Shown: positions 24,988 to 33,542 of the stretch, piece after piece | Layout of the letters: every line of letters starts with the position of its first letter | How positions within the stretch are numbered: the stretch's first letter is position 1 | Assembly: GCA_021768705.1 (NCBI GenBank) | Contig: JAETUG010000004.1 | Location: 1 to 64,000 of the forward strand | Reading direction: 5' to 3' | Origin: Bacillota bacterium | GTDB taxonomy: Bacteria; Bacillota; Clostridia; Lachnospirales; Anaerotignaceae | Length of the DNA stretch: 64,000 bases | Translations under genes and position numbers: made by a program | Notes under the pieces: generated by a model | What the model saw: only the letters and a program-made list of their open reading frames with translations | The model's database searches: none | Told to the model about the DNA's origin: nothing

Positions 24988-26457
24988 ATGGGCGGCGTAT
25001 TGAACTGGATCACCCTGATTGCACTGATCGTTTTGGTCGCCAATGTCATCCTCTCTGGTCTTGTCGTCTTCTTTGAACGGAGAAACCCCGCCAGCACATG
25101 GGCATGGCTTCTGGTGCTGCTGTTTATCCCGATCCTTGGGTTCATTGTATACATGATCTTCGGCAGAAACAGTAAACGGGAAAAAATGTTTCGTGAAAAA
25201 GAAAAATACGATCAGGAAGTCTATTATAAATACCTTTTCCATGACGTCCACTCCGCAGAAAAGGTCAAGCTGCAAAAGGAATTGATCGAAAACAAAGGGA
25301 AACTGGTGGATGCAGAATATGTCACCGACCTGGCCCATCTCCATTTGAACAGTGGCAACTGGATGACCTTCAATAATCAGGTGGAATATTTCAATAGCGG
25401 GAAGGAAAAATTCGAATCTCTGGTGCAGGATATCCGCAATGCCAAAAAATTCATCCATCTGGAATATTATATCTGGCGGGGCGACCGACTGGGCGCCCGT
25501 TTGGTGGAGGAGCTGACGAAAAAAGCCGCGGAGGGTGTGGAAGTCCGTATCCTGTATGACGGCATCGGCAATGCCAGTCTGCCGAAATATTTCTTCGATC
25601 AATTCCACGCCGCAGGGGGCTATACGGCAGCCTTTCTGCCCCGTTTCGTGGTGCGTCTGAATTACCGCAACCACCGTAAGCTGGCTATCATTGACGGGGA
25701 GATCGGCTATATCGGCGGCTTCAATGTGGGGGATGAATACCTGGGCATTGTGAAACGCTATGGCCCCTGGAGAGATACTCATCTGCGGTTCCGAGGGGAC
25801 GCCATCGACCAGATGCAGATGCGTTTTATCAAAGACTGGAATTTTACGGCAAAAAACGGCATCATCCAGCTGAACGAAAAATATTTTCCCAAAAGGCCCC
25901 AGTTTGACGGAGTACGAACACAGATCGTTTCCAGCGGCCCCGATACGCAGTGGAAAAATGTCCGCAACGGCTATTTCAAAATGATAAACGAAGCCGAAAG
26001 CCATGTTTATCTGACGACCCCTTATTTCGTACCCGATGACGGTATTTTCGAAGCATTGCGGGTGGCCGCCCTTTCCGGGCTGGATGTTCGCATCATCATC
26101 CCCGGCAACCCCGACCATTTCTTCGTATATTGGGCCAGCATGTCCTATCTGGGGGAACTGCTGGAGGCCGGTGTAAGGGTCTATCAGTATGAAAAGGGCT
26201 TTATCCACGCAAAGGTACTGACCATCGATGGTACTGTGGCCTCTGTGGGCTCTGCCAATATGGATATCCGCAGCTTCGATCTGAATTTTGAAGTCAACGC
26301 TTTTATGTATGATGAAGACATCACAAAGGTATTAGAAGATGATTTTATGAACGACCTACACTGCTGCGTAGAGATCACGAAAGAATGGTATCACCGCAGA
26401 AGATGGTGGTTCAGGGTGAAAGAAGCGGTCGCAAGGCTTATTTCGCCCATGCTATGA
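24988..26457 (+). CDS. cls: Cardiolipin synthase
   Basis: A 489-residue phospholipase-D-superfamily synthase that joins two phosphatidylglycerols into cardiolipin in the membrane. Two N-terminal helices (about residues 5-25 and 35-56) precede two HKD motifs: the first at NHRKLAIIDGEIGYIGGFNVGDEY, the second at HAKVLTIDGTVASVGSANMD. ATG 24988 is preferred to the ATG two codons earlier, which sits one base from AAAGGAG. The thioesterase gene follows after 12 bases, so both probably form a lipid operon. Confidence 0.95.
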   Translation: MGGVLNWITLIALIVLVANVILSGLVVFFERRNPASTWAWLLVLLFIPILGFIVYMIFGRNSKREKMFREKEKYDQEVYYKYLFHDVHSAEKVKLQKELIENKGKLVDAEYVTDLAHLHLNSGNWMTFNNQVEYFNSGKEKFESLVQDIRNAKKFIHLEYYIWRGDRLGARLVEELTKKAAEGVEVRILYDGIGNASLPKYFFDQFHAAGGYTAAFLPRFVVRLNYRNHRKLAIIDGEIGYIGGFNVGDEYLGIVKRYGPWRDTHLRFRGDAIDQMQMRFIKDWNFTAKNGIIQLNEKYFPKRPQFDGVRTQIVSSGPDTQWKNVRNGYFKMINEAESHVYLTTPYFVPDDGIFEALRVAALSGLDVRIIIPGNPDHFFVYWASMSYLGELLEAGVRVYQYEKGFIHAKVLTIDGTVASVGSANMDIRSFDLNFEVNAFMYDEDITKVLEDDFMNDLHCCVEITKEWYHRRRWWFRVKEAVARLISPML

Positions 26458-26469
26458 GGAGGAACACAA

Positions 26470-27216
26470 ATGGACAGAATTGGATATGAAGAAGAACGGA
26501 AGGTTCGTTATTTTCAGATCGACAGCAATAGCTGCATGACCCCTGCAGCCCTGCTTTCCAGCCTGCAGGAAATAGCCATCACCCACTCCGACACATTAGG
26601 CTATACCATCGATTATATGCTGGAACATCAGTGGTTTTGGTCTGTGCTGAACTGGCACCTGAAGCTGTATCGCATGCCAAAGTACGGTGAACAAATCCTT
26701 TTGCAGACCTGGAGCGATAAAGTGGCCCGTATTCAGGCAAACCGAAGCTTTTTTATCTTTGACGCAGAAGGCAATAAACTGATGGATGGCATTTCCCGCT
26801 GGGCATTCATGGATCTGGAAAAGAGAAGACCCACCAATGTGCCGGCAGAAATGGTGGAAAGATACCACACCGGACAAGCCTCCGCCATCGATGGGGAAAA
26901 ATTCCTGATGCCCAAAGAACCCTCCGGGGAACTGATTTGCACCAGAGATATCGTGGTGACCCGACGGGATACCGACACCAACGGTCACGCCAATAACGTA
27001 AAATATCTGGAATGGGTCATGGATGATATCCCCGATGAAATCTACGTAGAAATGGCATTGAAAGATATCCGCATCGTTTACCGCAAGGAATGTCTGCGAG
27101 GCGATACGGTAACCGTAAAGACCTTCCTGAAGGATACAGAGGAAGGCAAAGAAGTGGAATCCTTCCTCTATGAAGGAGATACGGTAGTGGCTCAGGTCAT
27201 CACTCTTTGGGCGTAA
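26470..27216 (+). CDS. Acyl-ACP thioesterase (FatA/FatB-like)
   Basis: A 248-residue double hot-dog protein that releases fatty acids from acyl carrier protein. The first hot-dog holds FQIDSNSCMTPAALLSSLQEIA; the second has RRDTDTNGHANNVKYLEW, where the Asp/Asn/His group forms the active site. Length fits bacterial members. It is cotranscribed with cls. Its 3' end overlaps the convergent membrane-protein gene by 25 bases, with no terminator visible between. Confidence 0.9.
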   Translation: MDRIGYEEERKVRYFQIDSNSCMTPAALLSSLQEIAITHSDTLGYTIDYMLEHQWFWSVLNWHLKLYRMPKYGEQILLQTWSDKVARIQANRSFFIFDAEGNKLMDGISRWAFMDLEKRRPTNVPAEMVERYHTGQASAIDGEKFLMPKEPSGELICTRDIVVTRRDTDTNGHANNVKYLEWVMDDIPDEIYVEMALKDIRIVYRKECLRGDTVTVKTFLKDTEEGKEVESFLYEGDTVVAQVITLWA

Positions 27217-27686
27217 GCCTTCGCAGTCAAAGCCAGCAAAAGCTGACTGGGGGCATAAAAAAGCCAGATGAGCCCAGGAACAGGGGTGAAAAAATATCCC
27301 CACGCCACAGTCACATCACAGCAGATAAATAACACTAAACCAAAAAGGTACAGCTTTCTGGAAACAGAGGGCTGTGCCTTTTCTTTTTGAAGGGCAAGGA
27401 AAAAATGACAAAAAAACAAAAAAGCATAGAGGGTGCCAAGGAAAAGCAAAGGAAGAAAGAGCCCAAGGGGAAGGAAAAGCATTGCCTGCCACGGGAAAGC
27501 CCGCCCCTGCAGATTGCAAAGATACGCCAATTGGACAAGGAGGAAGAAAGAAACGCCTATAGTATAATTGTCCGTAAAAAGCAGGAAATAATCCCCCAAA
27601 AGGGTGTATAGGGCAGCCAAAGGCAGTCCCTTCCAAAAAGAAAGCAGAAAACAAAAAAGAATCCAGAGAAAGCGAATCCTATCCAT
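27192..27686 (-). CDS. YhhN/TMEM86-family membrane protein
   Basis: A 164-residue, very hydrophobic protein with about six membrane helices. The segment ALYTLLGDYFLLFTDNYTIGVSFFLLVQLAYL has the family's conserved GD...F pattern; characterised relatives are lysoplasmalogenases. ATG 27686 follows AGAGGTGG; the open frame upstream only reads through the tRNA-Val gene. The last 25 bases overlap the end of the convergent thioesterase gene. Confidence 0.75.
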   Translation of the reverse strand: MDRIRFLWILFCFLLSFWKGLPLAALYTLLGDYFLLFTDNYTIGVSFFLLVQLAYLCNLQGRAFPWQAMLFLPLGLFLPLLFLGTLYAFLFFCHFFLALQKEKAQPSVSRKLYLFGLVLFICCDVTVAWGYFFTPVPGLIWLFYAPSQLLLALTAKAYAQRVMT

Positions 27687-27747
27687 AATACAAAAACCAC
27701 CTCTTGGGGATATTCTTCCCAAAAGATGGTGATTTGAACATAAAAAA

Positions 27748-27820
27748 TGGAAGTTACAGGGCTCGAACCTGTGACCCTCTGCTTGTAAGGCAGATGCTCT
27801 CCCAGCTGAGCTAAACTTCC
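27748..27820 (-). tRNA. tRNA-Val (TAC)
   Basis: The minus strand folds as a full cloverleaf: acceptor GGAAGTT/AACTTCC, D arm GCTCAGCTGGGAGAGC, anticodon loop CTTACAA with anticodon TAC, and T loop GGTTCGAGCCC. CCA is not encoded. First of three clustered tRNAs read on the minus strand. Confidence 0.96.
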
Positions 27821-27859
27821 ATAATTTTAACATAATTCAATTGATATAAAATCCACGGA

Positions 27860-27931
27860 TGACCCGTAGGGGAATCGAACCCCTGTTTCAGCCGTGAGAG
27901 GGCCGCGTCTTGACCGCTTGACCAACGGGCC
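27860..27931 (-). tRNA. tRNA-Glu (CTC)
   Basis: Cloverleaf with acceptor GGCCCGT/ACGGGTC, anticodon stem CGGCC/GGCTG around loop CTCTCAC, giving anticodon CTC, and T loop GGTTCGATTCC. It reads GAG only; a TTC tRNA must lie elsewhere. CCA is not encoded. Confidence 0.94.
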
Positions 27932-27947
27932 TTAGTAAGTAGTAGAG

Positions 27948-28021
27948 TAGCGGAGGAGGGATTTGAACCCCCGACACTGCGGGTATGAACCGCATGCTCT
28001 AGCCAACTGAGCTACTCCGCC
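27948..28021 (-). tRNA. tRNA-Met (CAT), elongator type
   Basis: Acceptor GGCGGAG pairs with CTCCGCT (terminal G-T as in Bacillus elongator tRNA-Met), anticodon stem TGCGG/CCGCA around TTCATAC, anticodon CAT. The absence of the initiator-type C-A end mismatch argues for elongator; a tRNA-Ile2 whose C34 is modified is the alternative. Confidence 0.92.
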
Positions 28022-28106
28022 ACAAGCTGACTTAGTCAGTATAACGTTTCGTTCAGTTTTTGTCAAGGCTTTTCCACAAAATTTTTACAAAAATTCCATT
28101 CTGTCC

Positions 28107-28409
28107 TTATTCACTGCGGTTGATATAGAGGATTTCATTCGGCTTTACCATGCCCAGCTGTTCCCTGGCTACCTGCTCGATATAGCTGTCGCTAGTATAG
28201 TATTCCTTGCGGGTCTCAAATTCCAGCTGTCTTTTCTGTTCTTTTTCGATCTCCGCCGTGATGACTGCCAATTCCTCCTGCAATTCCTGATAGTGGATGA
28301 ATTGTGTACCGACGCCCACAGAAACTGTCACAACAAATACCAATAAAAACATCCTCAGAAAAAGGCTGGATGGTTTTCTGGATTTTTTGATTTTCTTTTT
28401 CTTTTCCAT
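28107..28409 (-). CDS. divIC: Septum formation initiator DivIC/FtsB family
   Basis: A 100-residue bitopic division protein: lysine-rich cytoplasmic start, one helix (LFLRMFLLVFVVTVSVGVG), then an extracytoplasmic coiled coil (QELQEELAVITAEIEKEQKRQLEFE) and the conserved end YIEQVAREQLGMVKPNEILY. It works with FtsL and DivIB in septum assembly. It closes the conserved mazG-hup-rqcP-yabP-yabQ-divIC cluster, placing it firmly. Confidence 0.92.
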   Translation of the reverse strand: MEKKKKIKKSRKPSSLFLRMFLLVFVVTVSVGVGTQFIHYQELQEELAVITAEIEKEQKRQLEFETRKEYYTSDSYIEQVAREQLGMVKPNEILYINRSE

Positions 28410-28431
28410 AAAAAAACCCCCTGCTGTGTTC

Positions 28432-28941
28432 CTATTTTCTGCGAAGCATCCGCCAATCCAATCGGATATGATGTATTATCATTTTCACACAAAGTTTACA
28501 AGATTGCAATAGTTTTTTCCTTTGTTTCCCGCAAAATCTGCCAACTTTCCCCAAGGGTCGGCGAAACAGGAGATACACCAGACGAAAAGGTGTGGTGACA
28601 ATACGCCAGAAAAGCCCTACGATGTATTTCGCCAGACGAATGATATGATCGCTGACGGCAATGACAAATCGGCTGAGGGTCAGGAAATAGAGCCCCATGC
28701 CGCCGAACAGCCCAAGGATGGTGAAAAAGCGGATCTCCCCTGCGCTTGCGCTCAGCATCACGCTGAACACCAAAAATACCGCCAACAGCCAAAACAGACC
28801 GTCCTCCAATTGTACCCAAAAGGGTTTATGGTGCAGTGCATGGCGAAATACCCGCAGCCCATCGTACAGCAGACCCATGCAGCCCCCCATGAGGATCGTC
28901 AGCAGAAACAGACTCGCCTGGGCATGTAATGAAAGGATCAT
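28432..28941 (-). CDS. yabQ: Spore cortex biosynthesis protein YabQ
   Basis: A 169-residue membrane protein with an N-terminal GGCMGLLYDGLRVFRH motif typical of YabQ and about four helices over residues 5-100, then a basic C-terminal tail. YabQ is needed for cortex formation during sporulation in Bacillus. It sits between yabP and divIC, as in other spore formers. Confidence 0.92.
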   Translation of the reverse strand: MILSLHAQASLFLLTILMGGCMGLLYDGLRVFRHALHHKPFWVQLEDGLFWLLAVFLVFSVMLSASAGEIRFFTILGLFGGMGLYFLTLSRFVIAVSDHIIRLAKYIVGLFWRIVTTPFRLVYLLFRRPLGKVGRFCGKQRKKLLQSCKLCVKMIIHHIRLDWRMLRRK

Positions 28942-28953
28942 AGCACCCGCCCC

Positions 28954-29235
28954 TTACCGAAACAACTTGCCCAGAATGGAGTGTTTTTCCGCCAGGGTGC
29001 CATCGGAATATGAAATGCTGTCGATACTGCCGTCTACGATAACATCCCCTGCGTCCAAATCCAGCTTGCCGATGTGCATGCCTGCCCCTCTCAGCATCAA
29101 AAGGCCGCAGGTGGTTTCCATCATAATGCCTTCTTCATCGAAGGACAATACCTCCAATACGCCGCCGATCCGCACCTTTTCCCGTTCTTCCATGCTCAAT
29201 GTATGTCTGCCGCTTCTCTTCTTTTCTTCTGCCAT
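28954..29235 (-). CDS. yabP: Sporulation protein YabP
   Basis: A 93-residue protein starting MAEEKKRSGRHTLSMEEREKVRIGG, then the YabP beta-rich core (VLSFDEEGIMMETTCGLLMLRG, HIGKLDLDAGDVIVDGSIDSISY). ATG 29235 has AGAGGGGG upstream. It is expressed in the mother cell in other species. It precedes yabQ by 12 bases. Confidence 0.93.
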   Translation of the reverse strand: MAEEKKRSGRHTLSMEEREKVRIGGVLEVLSFDEEGIMMETTCGLLMLRGAGMHIGKLDLDAGDVIVDGSIDSISYSDGTLAEKHSILGKLFR

Positions 29236-29314
29236 AAAAAACGCCCCCTCTGTTCCAAGGATATGCGGACAGAAGAGAAAAAAGACCTGCCTTGAGGGCG
29301 TTGCCCCCAAGGTT

Positions 29315-29554
29315 TTACACCGATCTGTACATGCCTGCGGCGTCCTCTTTTTTCGTGGACTCCTTCAAATCGAGGACTTCGATCTTTGTTGTGTTATTGC
29401 CAAACTGAATCTCGATAATATCCCCGATCTTCACTTCCGCCCCGGCCTTGACCACCTTGCCATTGATCGTGACCCTGCCCGCATCGCAGGCTTCATTGGC
29501 AATGGTGCGTCTTTTGATGATACGGGATACTTTCAGGAATTTATCAACTCTCAT
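29315..29554 (-). CDS. rqcP: Ribosome-associated S4-domain protein RqcP (YabO/Hsp15 family)
   Basis: A 79-residue S4 RNA-binding protein: MRVDKFLKVSRIIKRRTIANEACDAGRVTINGKVVKAGAEVKIGD covers the whole S4 fold. In Bacillus RqcP helps RqcH add alanine tails to stalled nascent chains on the 50S subunit. It lies between hup and yabP, its standard place. Confidence 0.93.
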   Translation of the reverse strand: MRVDKFLKVSRIIKRRTIANEACDAGRVTINGKVVKAGAEVKIGDIIEIQFGNNTTKIEVLDLKESTKKEDAAGMYRSV

Positions 29555-29591
29555 AGGAACTCCTCCCTTTTTTCTCGCTCATTTTTGATAA

Positions 29592-29623
29592 AGAAAAAGC
29601 ACTCTGGCGAGTGCTTTTCGTTT
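29592..29623 (-). terminator. Terminator after hup
   Basis: AAGCACTC-GCCA-GAGTGCTT followed by TTTC on the minus strand. It would let hup be made in excess of the downstream rqcP-yabPQ-divIC genes. Confidence 0.85.
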
Positions 29624-29636
29624 CCGTTCAAAAAAA

Positions 29637-29912
29637 TTATTTGTTGATGGCATCTTTCAGTGCTTTACCAGCTTTGAATCTGGGGGCTTTGGAAGCGGGG
29701 ATGGGCATTGCTTCGCCTGTCTGAGGGTTTCTGCCTTCACGTGCTGCTCTTTCCGCTACATCGAATGTACCGAAGCCAACCAGCTGTACTTTGCCGTTTG
29801 CTGTCAGTTCTTCTGTTACTACATCTTCAAAAGCTTTCAGTGCTTTTTCTGCGTCTTTTTTGCTCATTTCTGCTTTTTCTGCAATTGCTGCAACCAGATC
29901 AGATTTGTTCAT
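29637..29912 (-). CDS. hup: HU-family DNA-binding protein
   Basis: A 91-residue histone-like protein: MNKSDLVAAIAEKAEMSKKDAEKAL helices, the GFGTFDVAERAAREGRNPQTGE beta-arm with the DNA-intercalating region, and the terminal KAPRFKAGKALKDAINK. It bends and packs DNA as a dimer. It lies between mazG and rqcP, with a terminator directly after it. Confidence 0.97.
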   Translation of the reverse strand: MNKSDLVAAIAEKAEMSKKDAEKALKAFEDVVTEELTANGKVQLVGFGTFDVAERAAREGRNPQTGEAMPIPASKAPRFKAGKALKDAINK

Positions 29913-29938
29913 TTGTGTTTGCCTCCTAATATTTTCAT

Positions 29939-30742
29939 TTATGATTTCATTGGACGAAGTTTGGTTTTTGCTTCATCCCAGAGTAAATCCATTTCCTCCA
30001 GTGTCATACCGGAAAGGTTTTTTCCCTGTAAAAGGGCGGATTTCTCAATATATTCAAATCTATTTATAAACTTTTTGATGGCTTTTGTCAAGGCAAACTC
30101 AGGATTTATTTTCAAAAAGCGTGAGATATTCACCAGAGCAAACAAAATATCCCCAAATTCCTCCTCTTCTGTGCCGTTTTCCAGCTTAACAGATTCCTCC
30201 AGCTCCTGTATTTCTTCATACACCTTTTGGATGGCGCCAAGGGCATCAGGAAAATCAAAGCCAACATCTGCCGCCTTTTTCTGCACCTTTCTTGCACGAA
30301 TGAGCGCGGGCAGAGCATCGGGCACATTTTTCATGACTTCTGTCTGGGTCTCGGTATGCTTCTCTTTCTTTTTCAGTTCTTCCCAATTCACCAGCACCTG
30401 TTCTGCCGTATCCGCCTGTACCTCGCCATTGCCAAAGACATGGGGATGTCTGTAGACCATTTTTTCGCAGATGCCACGGATGACATCCTCTATGGTGAAG
30501 CCGCCCTTTTCTGCTTCGATCTCCGCATGGAAGACCACCTGCATCAATACATCCCCCAGTTCTTCGCAAAGGTTTTCCATATCGCCTTTATCGATGGCAT
30601 CTGCCGCTTCGTAAGCCTCTTCCAGCATATCCTGGCGGATGGATGCATGGGTCTGCACCCGATCCCAGGGGCAGCCGTTTTCTCCCCGCAAAATTCGGAT
30701 GACCTGCACCAGATCATCCAGTGTATATTTCTTTTCCTCCAT
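29939..30742 (-). CDS. mazG: Nucleoside triphosphate pyrophosphohydrolase MazG
   Basis: A 267-residue MazG, which hydrolyses (d)NTPs, including damaged ones, to monophosphates. The first MazG domain has GCPWDRVQTHASIRQDMLEEAYEAADAID (residues about 21-50) and LCEELGDVLMQVVFHAEIE with the EExxE/ExxD metal ligands; the second has EEEFGDILFALVNISR. ATG 30742 follows AAGGAGG. It heads the conserved cluster with hup. Confidence 0.94.
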   Translation of the reverse strand: MEEKKYTLDDLVQVIRILRGENGCPWDRVQTHASIRQDMLEEAYEAADAIDKGDMENLCEELGDVLMQVVFHAEIEAEKGGFTIEDVIRGICEKMVYRHPHVFGNGEVQADTAEQVLVNWEELKKKEKHTETQTEVMKNVPDALPALIRARKVQKKAADVGFDFPDALGAIQKVYEEIQELEESVKLENGTEEEEFGDILFALVNISRFLKINPEFALTKAIKKFINRFEYIEKSALLQGKNLSGMTLEEMDLLWDEAKTKLRPMKS

Positions 30743-30981
30743 GATGGGTTCCTCCTTGTCTGATGATCGGGACAGAAAACGTCCCGTTTTTTGTTCGTTT
30801 CCCATAAACTTTTGTCTTCTTTTCTACAGAAAAATGGTGTTTTTCCGTCTTTTACCAGTGCCCCTTTTGTGCTATCATTATGTATAATCATAAGTGTATC
30901 TTATCAAAAAACACATCCAAAGGAAACCCTTTCGGAAAAATCAAATCAACAGAAAGAACTATAAGAAAGGAAGGAAACCCC

Positions 30982-31836
30982 ATGTTTCGTATTGTAAATA
31001 AAAGAGAACTGAACAGCATGGTCACACTTCTGGAGATCGAAGCGCCCTTCGTAGCAAAAAAAGCGCAGGCAGGCCAGTTCATCATCTTCCGTGTGGACGA
31101 ATTCAGCGAAAGAGTCCCCCTGACGATCGCTGATTATGACAGAGAAAAAGGCACCGTAACTATTATCTTCCAGAAAGTCGGCCTTTCCACAAAGCTGCTG
31201 GCTGCAAAAGAGATCGGCGATTCCATTCAGGATTTCGTTGGCCCTCTGGGCGTTGCTACAGAATATGACGGCATGAAAAAGGTTGCCGTAGTCGGCGGCG
31301 GCGTTGGCTGTGCCATCGCATATCCTCAGGCAAAGGCCCTGCATGAACTGGGTGTGGAGGTTGATGTGATCGCAGGTTTCAGAAACAAAGATATCGTTAT
31401 CTTGGAAGATGAAATGCGAGCAGTAGCAACAAACTACTACCTGATGACCGACGACGGCACTCAGGGCGAAAAGGGCTTCGTTACTGATAAACTGAAATCC
31501 CTCATCGAAGCCGGCAACAATTACGATGCCGTGATCGCCATCGGCCCTATCCCCATGATGAAATTTGTCAGCCTGACCACAAAACCCTTCGGCATCAAGA
31601 CTATCGTTTCCCTGAACCCCATCATGATCGACGGTACAGGCATGTGCGGCGGCTGCCGTGTCACCGTTGGCGGCAAGATCAAATTTGCCTGCGTAGACGG
31701 CCCCGACTTCGACGGTCACGAAGTGGATTTCGACGAACTGATGAACCGGAACTCCATCTATAAAGCAAGAGAAGCGGAACTGACAGAAACACACATCTGC
31801 CGTATGGATAAGCTGGCAAATGAACTGATCAAATAA
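30982..31836 (+). CDS. nfnA: NADH-dependent ferredoxin-NADP+ oxidoreductase subunit NfnA-like (SudB)
   Basis: A 284-residue flavoprotein of the ferredoxin-NADP reductase type: an FAD-binding barrel (residues about 1-95, with ERVPLTIADYD), an NAD-binding fold (VAVVGGGVGCAIAYPQAK) and a C-terminal [2Fe-2S] cysteine group MCGGCRVTVGG...FACVDGP. With NfnB it forms the bifurcating transhydrogenase that links NADH, ferredoxin and NADPH; the same proteins have been called sulfide dehydrogenase. ATG 30982 has GGAAGG upstream. nfnB follows 17 bases later. Confidence 0.9.
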   Translation: MFRIVNKRELNSMVTLLEIEAPFVAKKAQAGQFIIFRVDEFSERVPLTIADYDREKGTVTIIFQKVGLSTKLLAAKEIGDSIQDFVGPLGVATEYDGMKKVAVVGGGVGCAIAYPQAKALHELGVEVDVIAGFRNKDIVILEDEMRAVATNYYLMTDDGTQGEKGFVTDKLKSLIEAGNNYDAVIAIGPIPMMKFVSLTTKPFGIKTIVSLNPIMIDGTGMCGGCRVTVGGKIKFACVDGPDFDGHEVDFDELMNRNSIYKAREAELTETHICRMDKLANELIK

Positions 31837-31853
31837 GGAGGTACAAGATCATC

Positions 31854-33245
31854 ATGGCAAATATGAGTCTGGAAAAAATCAAGATGCCCGAACAGGCACC
31901 TGATGTGAGAAATAAAAACTTTGAAGAGGTAGCCCTGGGCTATACTGCGGAAATGGCAGTGGAAGAAGCCCAGAGATGCCTGAGCTGTAAGCATAAGCCC
32001 TGTGTCAGCGGCTGTCCCGTCAATGTACGCATCCCTGAATTCATCGCAGAAGTAGCCAAAGGCGACTTCATGGCGGCTTATAAAGTCATCACCTCCACAA
32101 ACGCACTGCCCGCAGTCTGCGGCCGTGTCTGCCCTCAGGAAAGCCAGTGCGAATCCAAATGTGTGCGGGGCATCAAGGGCGAAGCCGTTGCCATCGGCAG
32201 ACTGGAACGTTTTGTTGCCGACTGGTATATGAAAAACTGCGACGAAATGCCTGAAAAACCCGCTTCCAACGGCAAGAAGGTAGCCGTGATCGGCTCCGGT
32301 CCCTCTTCTCTGGCATGCGCAGGCGATCTGGCAAAACAGGGCTACGAAGTAACCATGTTTGAAGCCTTCCATAAAGCCGGCGGCGTATTGGTTTATGGTA
32401 TCCCCGAATTCCGTCTGCCCAAGGGAATCGTACAGAAGGAGATCGACAAGCTGTCCGCTCTGGGCGTAAATATCATGACAAATATGGTCATCGGCAAGGT
32501 GCTGTCCATCGATGAGATCATTGAAGATATGGGCTTCGACGCCGTATTCGTTGGTACCGGTGCAGGTCTGCCCTCTTTCATGGGTATCCCCGGCGAAGCA
32601 CTGGTGGGCGTATATTCCGCCAATGAATACCTGACAAGAATCAACCTGATGAAAGCATACCTGTCTGAATACGACACCCCTATCCGCAACAGCAAGGCAG
32701 TAGCCGTTGTGGGCGGCGGCAACGTTGCCATGGACGCAGCAAGATGTGCAAAACGTATGGGTGCAGAACATGTATATATCGTTTACCGTCGTTCTGAAAA
32801 GGAAATGCCTGCCCGTCTGGAAGAGATCCATCACGCAAAAGAAGAAGGCATCGAATTCCACCTGCTGCGGAATCCTGTAAAAATCCTGGATAACGGCAAC
32901 GGTCAGGTCTGCGGGATCGAATGTCTGAAAATGGAACTGGGCGAACCTGATGCCAGCGGCAGAAGAAGCCCTGTGCCCGTGGAAGGCTCCAACTACGTGA
33001 TTGATGTTGATACCGTGGTTATGTCCATCGGCACCTCCCCCAATCCCCTGATCCGCAGCACCACAAAGGGTCTGGAAACCAACCGCAAGGGCTGTCTGGT
33101 GGTCAATGAAGAAACAAACCAGACCACAAGAGAAGGCGTTTATGCCGGCGGCGATGCCGTAACCGGTGCGGCTACGGTTATTCTGGCAATGGGTGCCGGA
33201 AAGAAAGCCGCAACGGCGATTGATGAATACTTAAAGCAGAAATAA
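31854..33245 (+). CDS. nfnB: NfnB-like NADPH-dependent glutamate synthase family subunit (SudA/GltD-like)
   Basis: A 463-residue flavoprotein. The N-terminal part holds two [4Fe-4S] cysteine groups (CLSCKHKPCVSGCPVN and CGRVCPQESQCESKC), then FAD (VAVIGSGPSSLACAGDLAKQGYEV) and NAD(P) (VAVVGGGNVAMDAARCAKRMGAEHV) folds, ending with YAGGDAVTGAATVILAMGAGKKAA. Standing next to nfnA rather than gltB points to the Nfn complex. AAGGAGGT precedes the ATG. A 61-bp repeat and terminator follow. Confidence 0.92.
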   Translation: MANMSLEKIKMPEQAPDVRNKNFEEVALGYTAEMAVEEAQRCLSCKHKPCVSGCPVNVRIPEFIAEVAKGDFMAAYKVITSTNALPAVCGRVCPQESQCESKCVRGIKGEAVAIGRLERFVADWYMKNCDEMPEKPASNGKKVAVIGSGPSSLACAGDLAKQGYEVTMFEAFHKAGGVLVYGIPEFRLPKGIVQKEIDKLSALGVNIMTNMVIGKVLSIDEIIEDMGFDAVFVGTGAGLPSFMGIPGEALVGVYSANEYLTRINLMKAYLSEYDTPIRNSKAVAVVGGGNVAMDAARCAKRMGAEHVYIVYRRSEKEMPARLEEIHHAKEEGIEFHLLRNPVKILDNGNGQVCGIECLKMELGEPDASGRRSPVPVEGSNYVIDVDTVVMSIGTSPNPLIRSTTKGLETNRKGCLVVNEETNQTTREGVYAGGDAVTGAATVILAMGAGKKAATAIDEYLKQK

Positions 33246-33249
33246 AACC

Positions 33250-33310
33250 AAGACCTTGAGGGCTCTGCCCTCAATTCACCCGCAAGGGTCACAGACCCTT
33301 GACCCAATAC
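33250..33310 (+). repeat. 61-bp two-hairpin 3'-end repeat, copy 1
   Basis: Starts AAGACCTTGAGGG and ends TTGACCCAATAC. First hairpin TTGAGGG/CCCTCAA, second AAGGGTC/GACCCTT. The same 61-bp unit occurs at 40313 and 58686, each between a stop codon and a terminator; base changes in the arms are compensated. Confidence 0.8.
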
Positions 33311-33311
33311 A

Positions 33312-33345
33312 AAAAAGCATATCCAAAAGGATATGCTTTTTCTTT
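33312..33345. terminator. Terminator after nfnAB
   Basis: AAAAAGCATATCC and GGATATGCTTTTT form a 13-bp stem with an AAAA loop; T-rich on both strands' exits, so likely bidirectional. Confidence 0.88.
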
Positions 33346-33542
33346 TCTATATACAGCCAATCTATACAGCCAAAAATCAGGTTGATGCAATCACACTGTC
33401 AGTTCGATTTGATTCCCCTCAAAAGCAACAATGCAGCTTTCATAATAGCCATCCCCTGTTATTCTTGGGCCGCTGAAATCCCCCCATATCCTCCATTTTT
33501 CCTTCAAGCCGATACTTCCATTTTTCCTACAGCAAATTCTCC

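Noticed and set aside
24958..26208. Long minus-strand frame opposite cls
   Set aside because: Shadow of the cardiolipin synthase codons, without ribosome site or recognisable domain. The same holds for frames opposite nfnAB, glpK, nrdD and serA.
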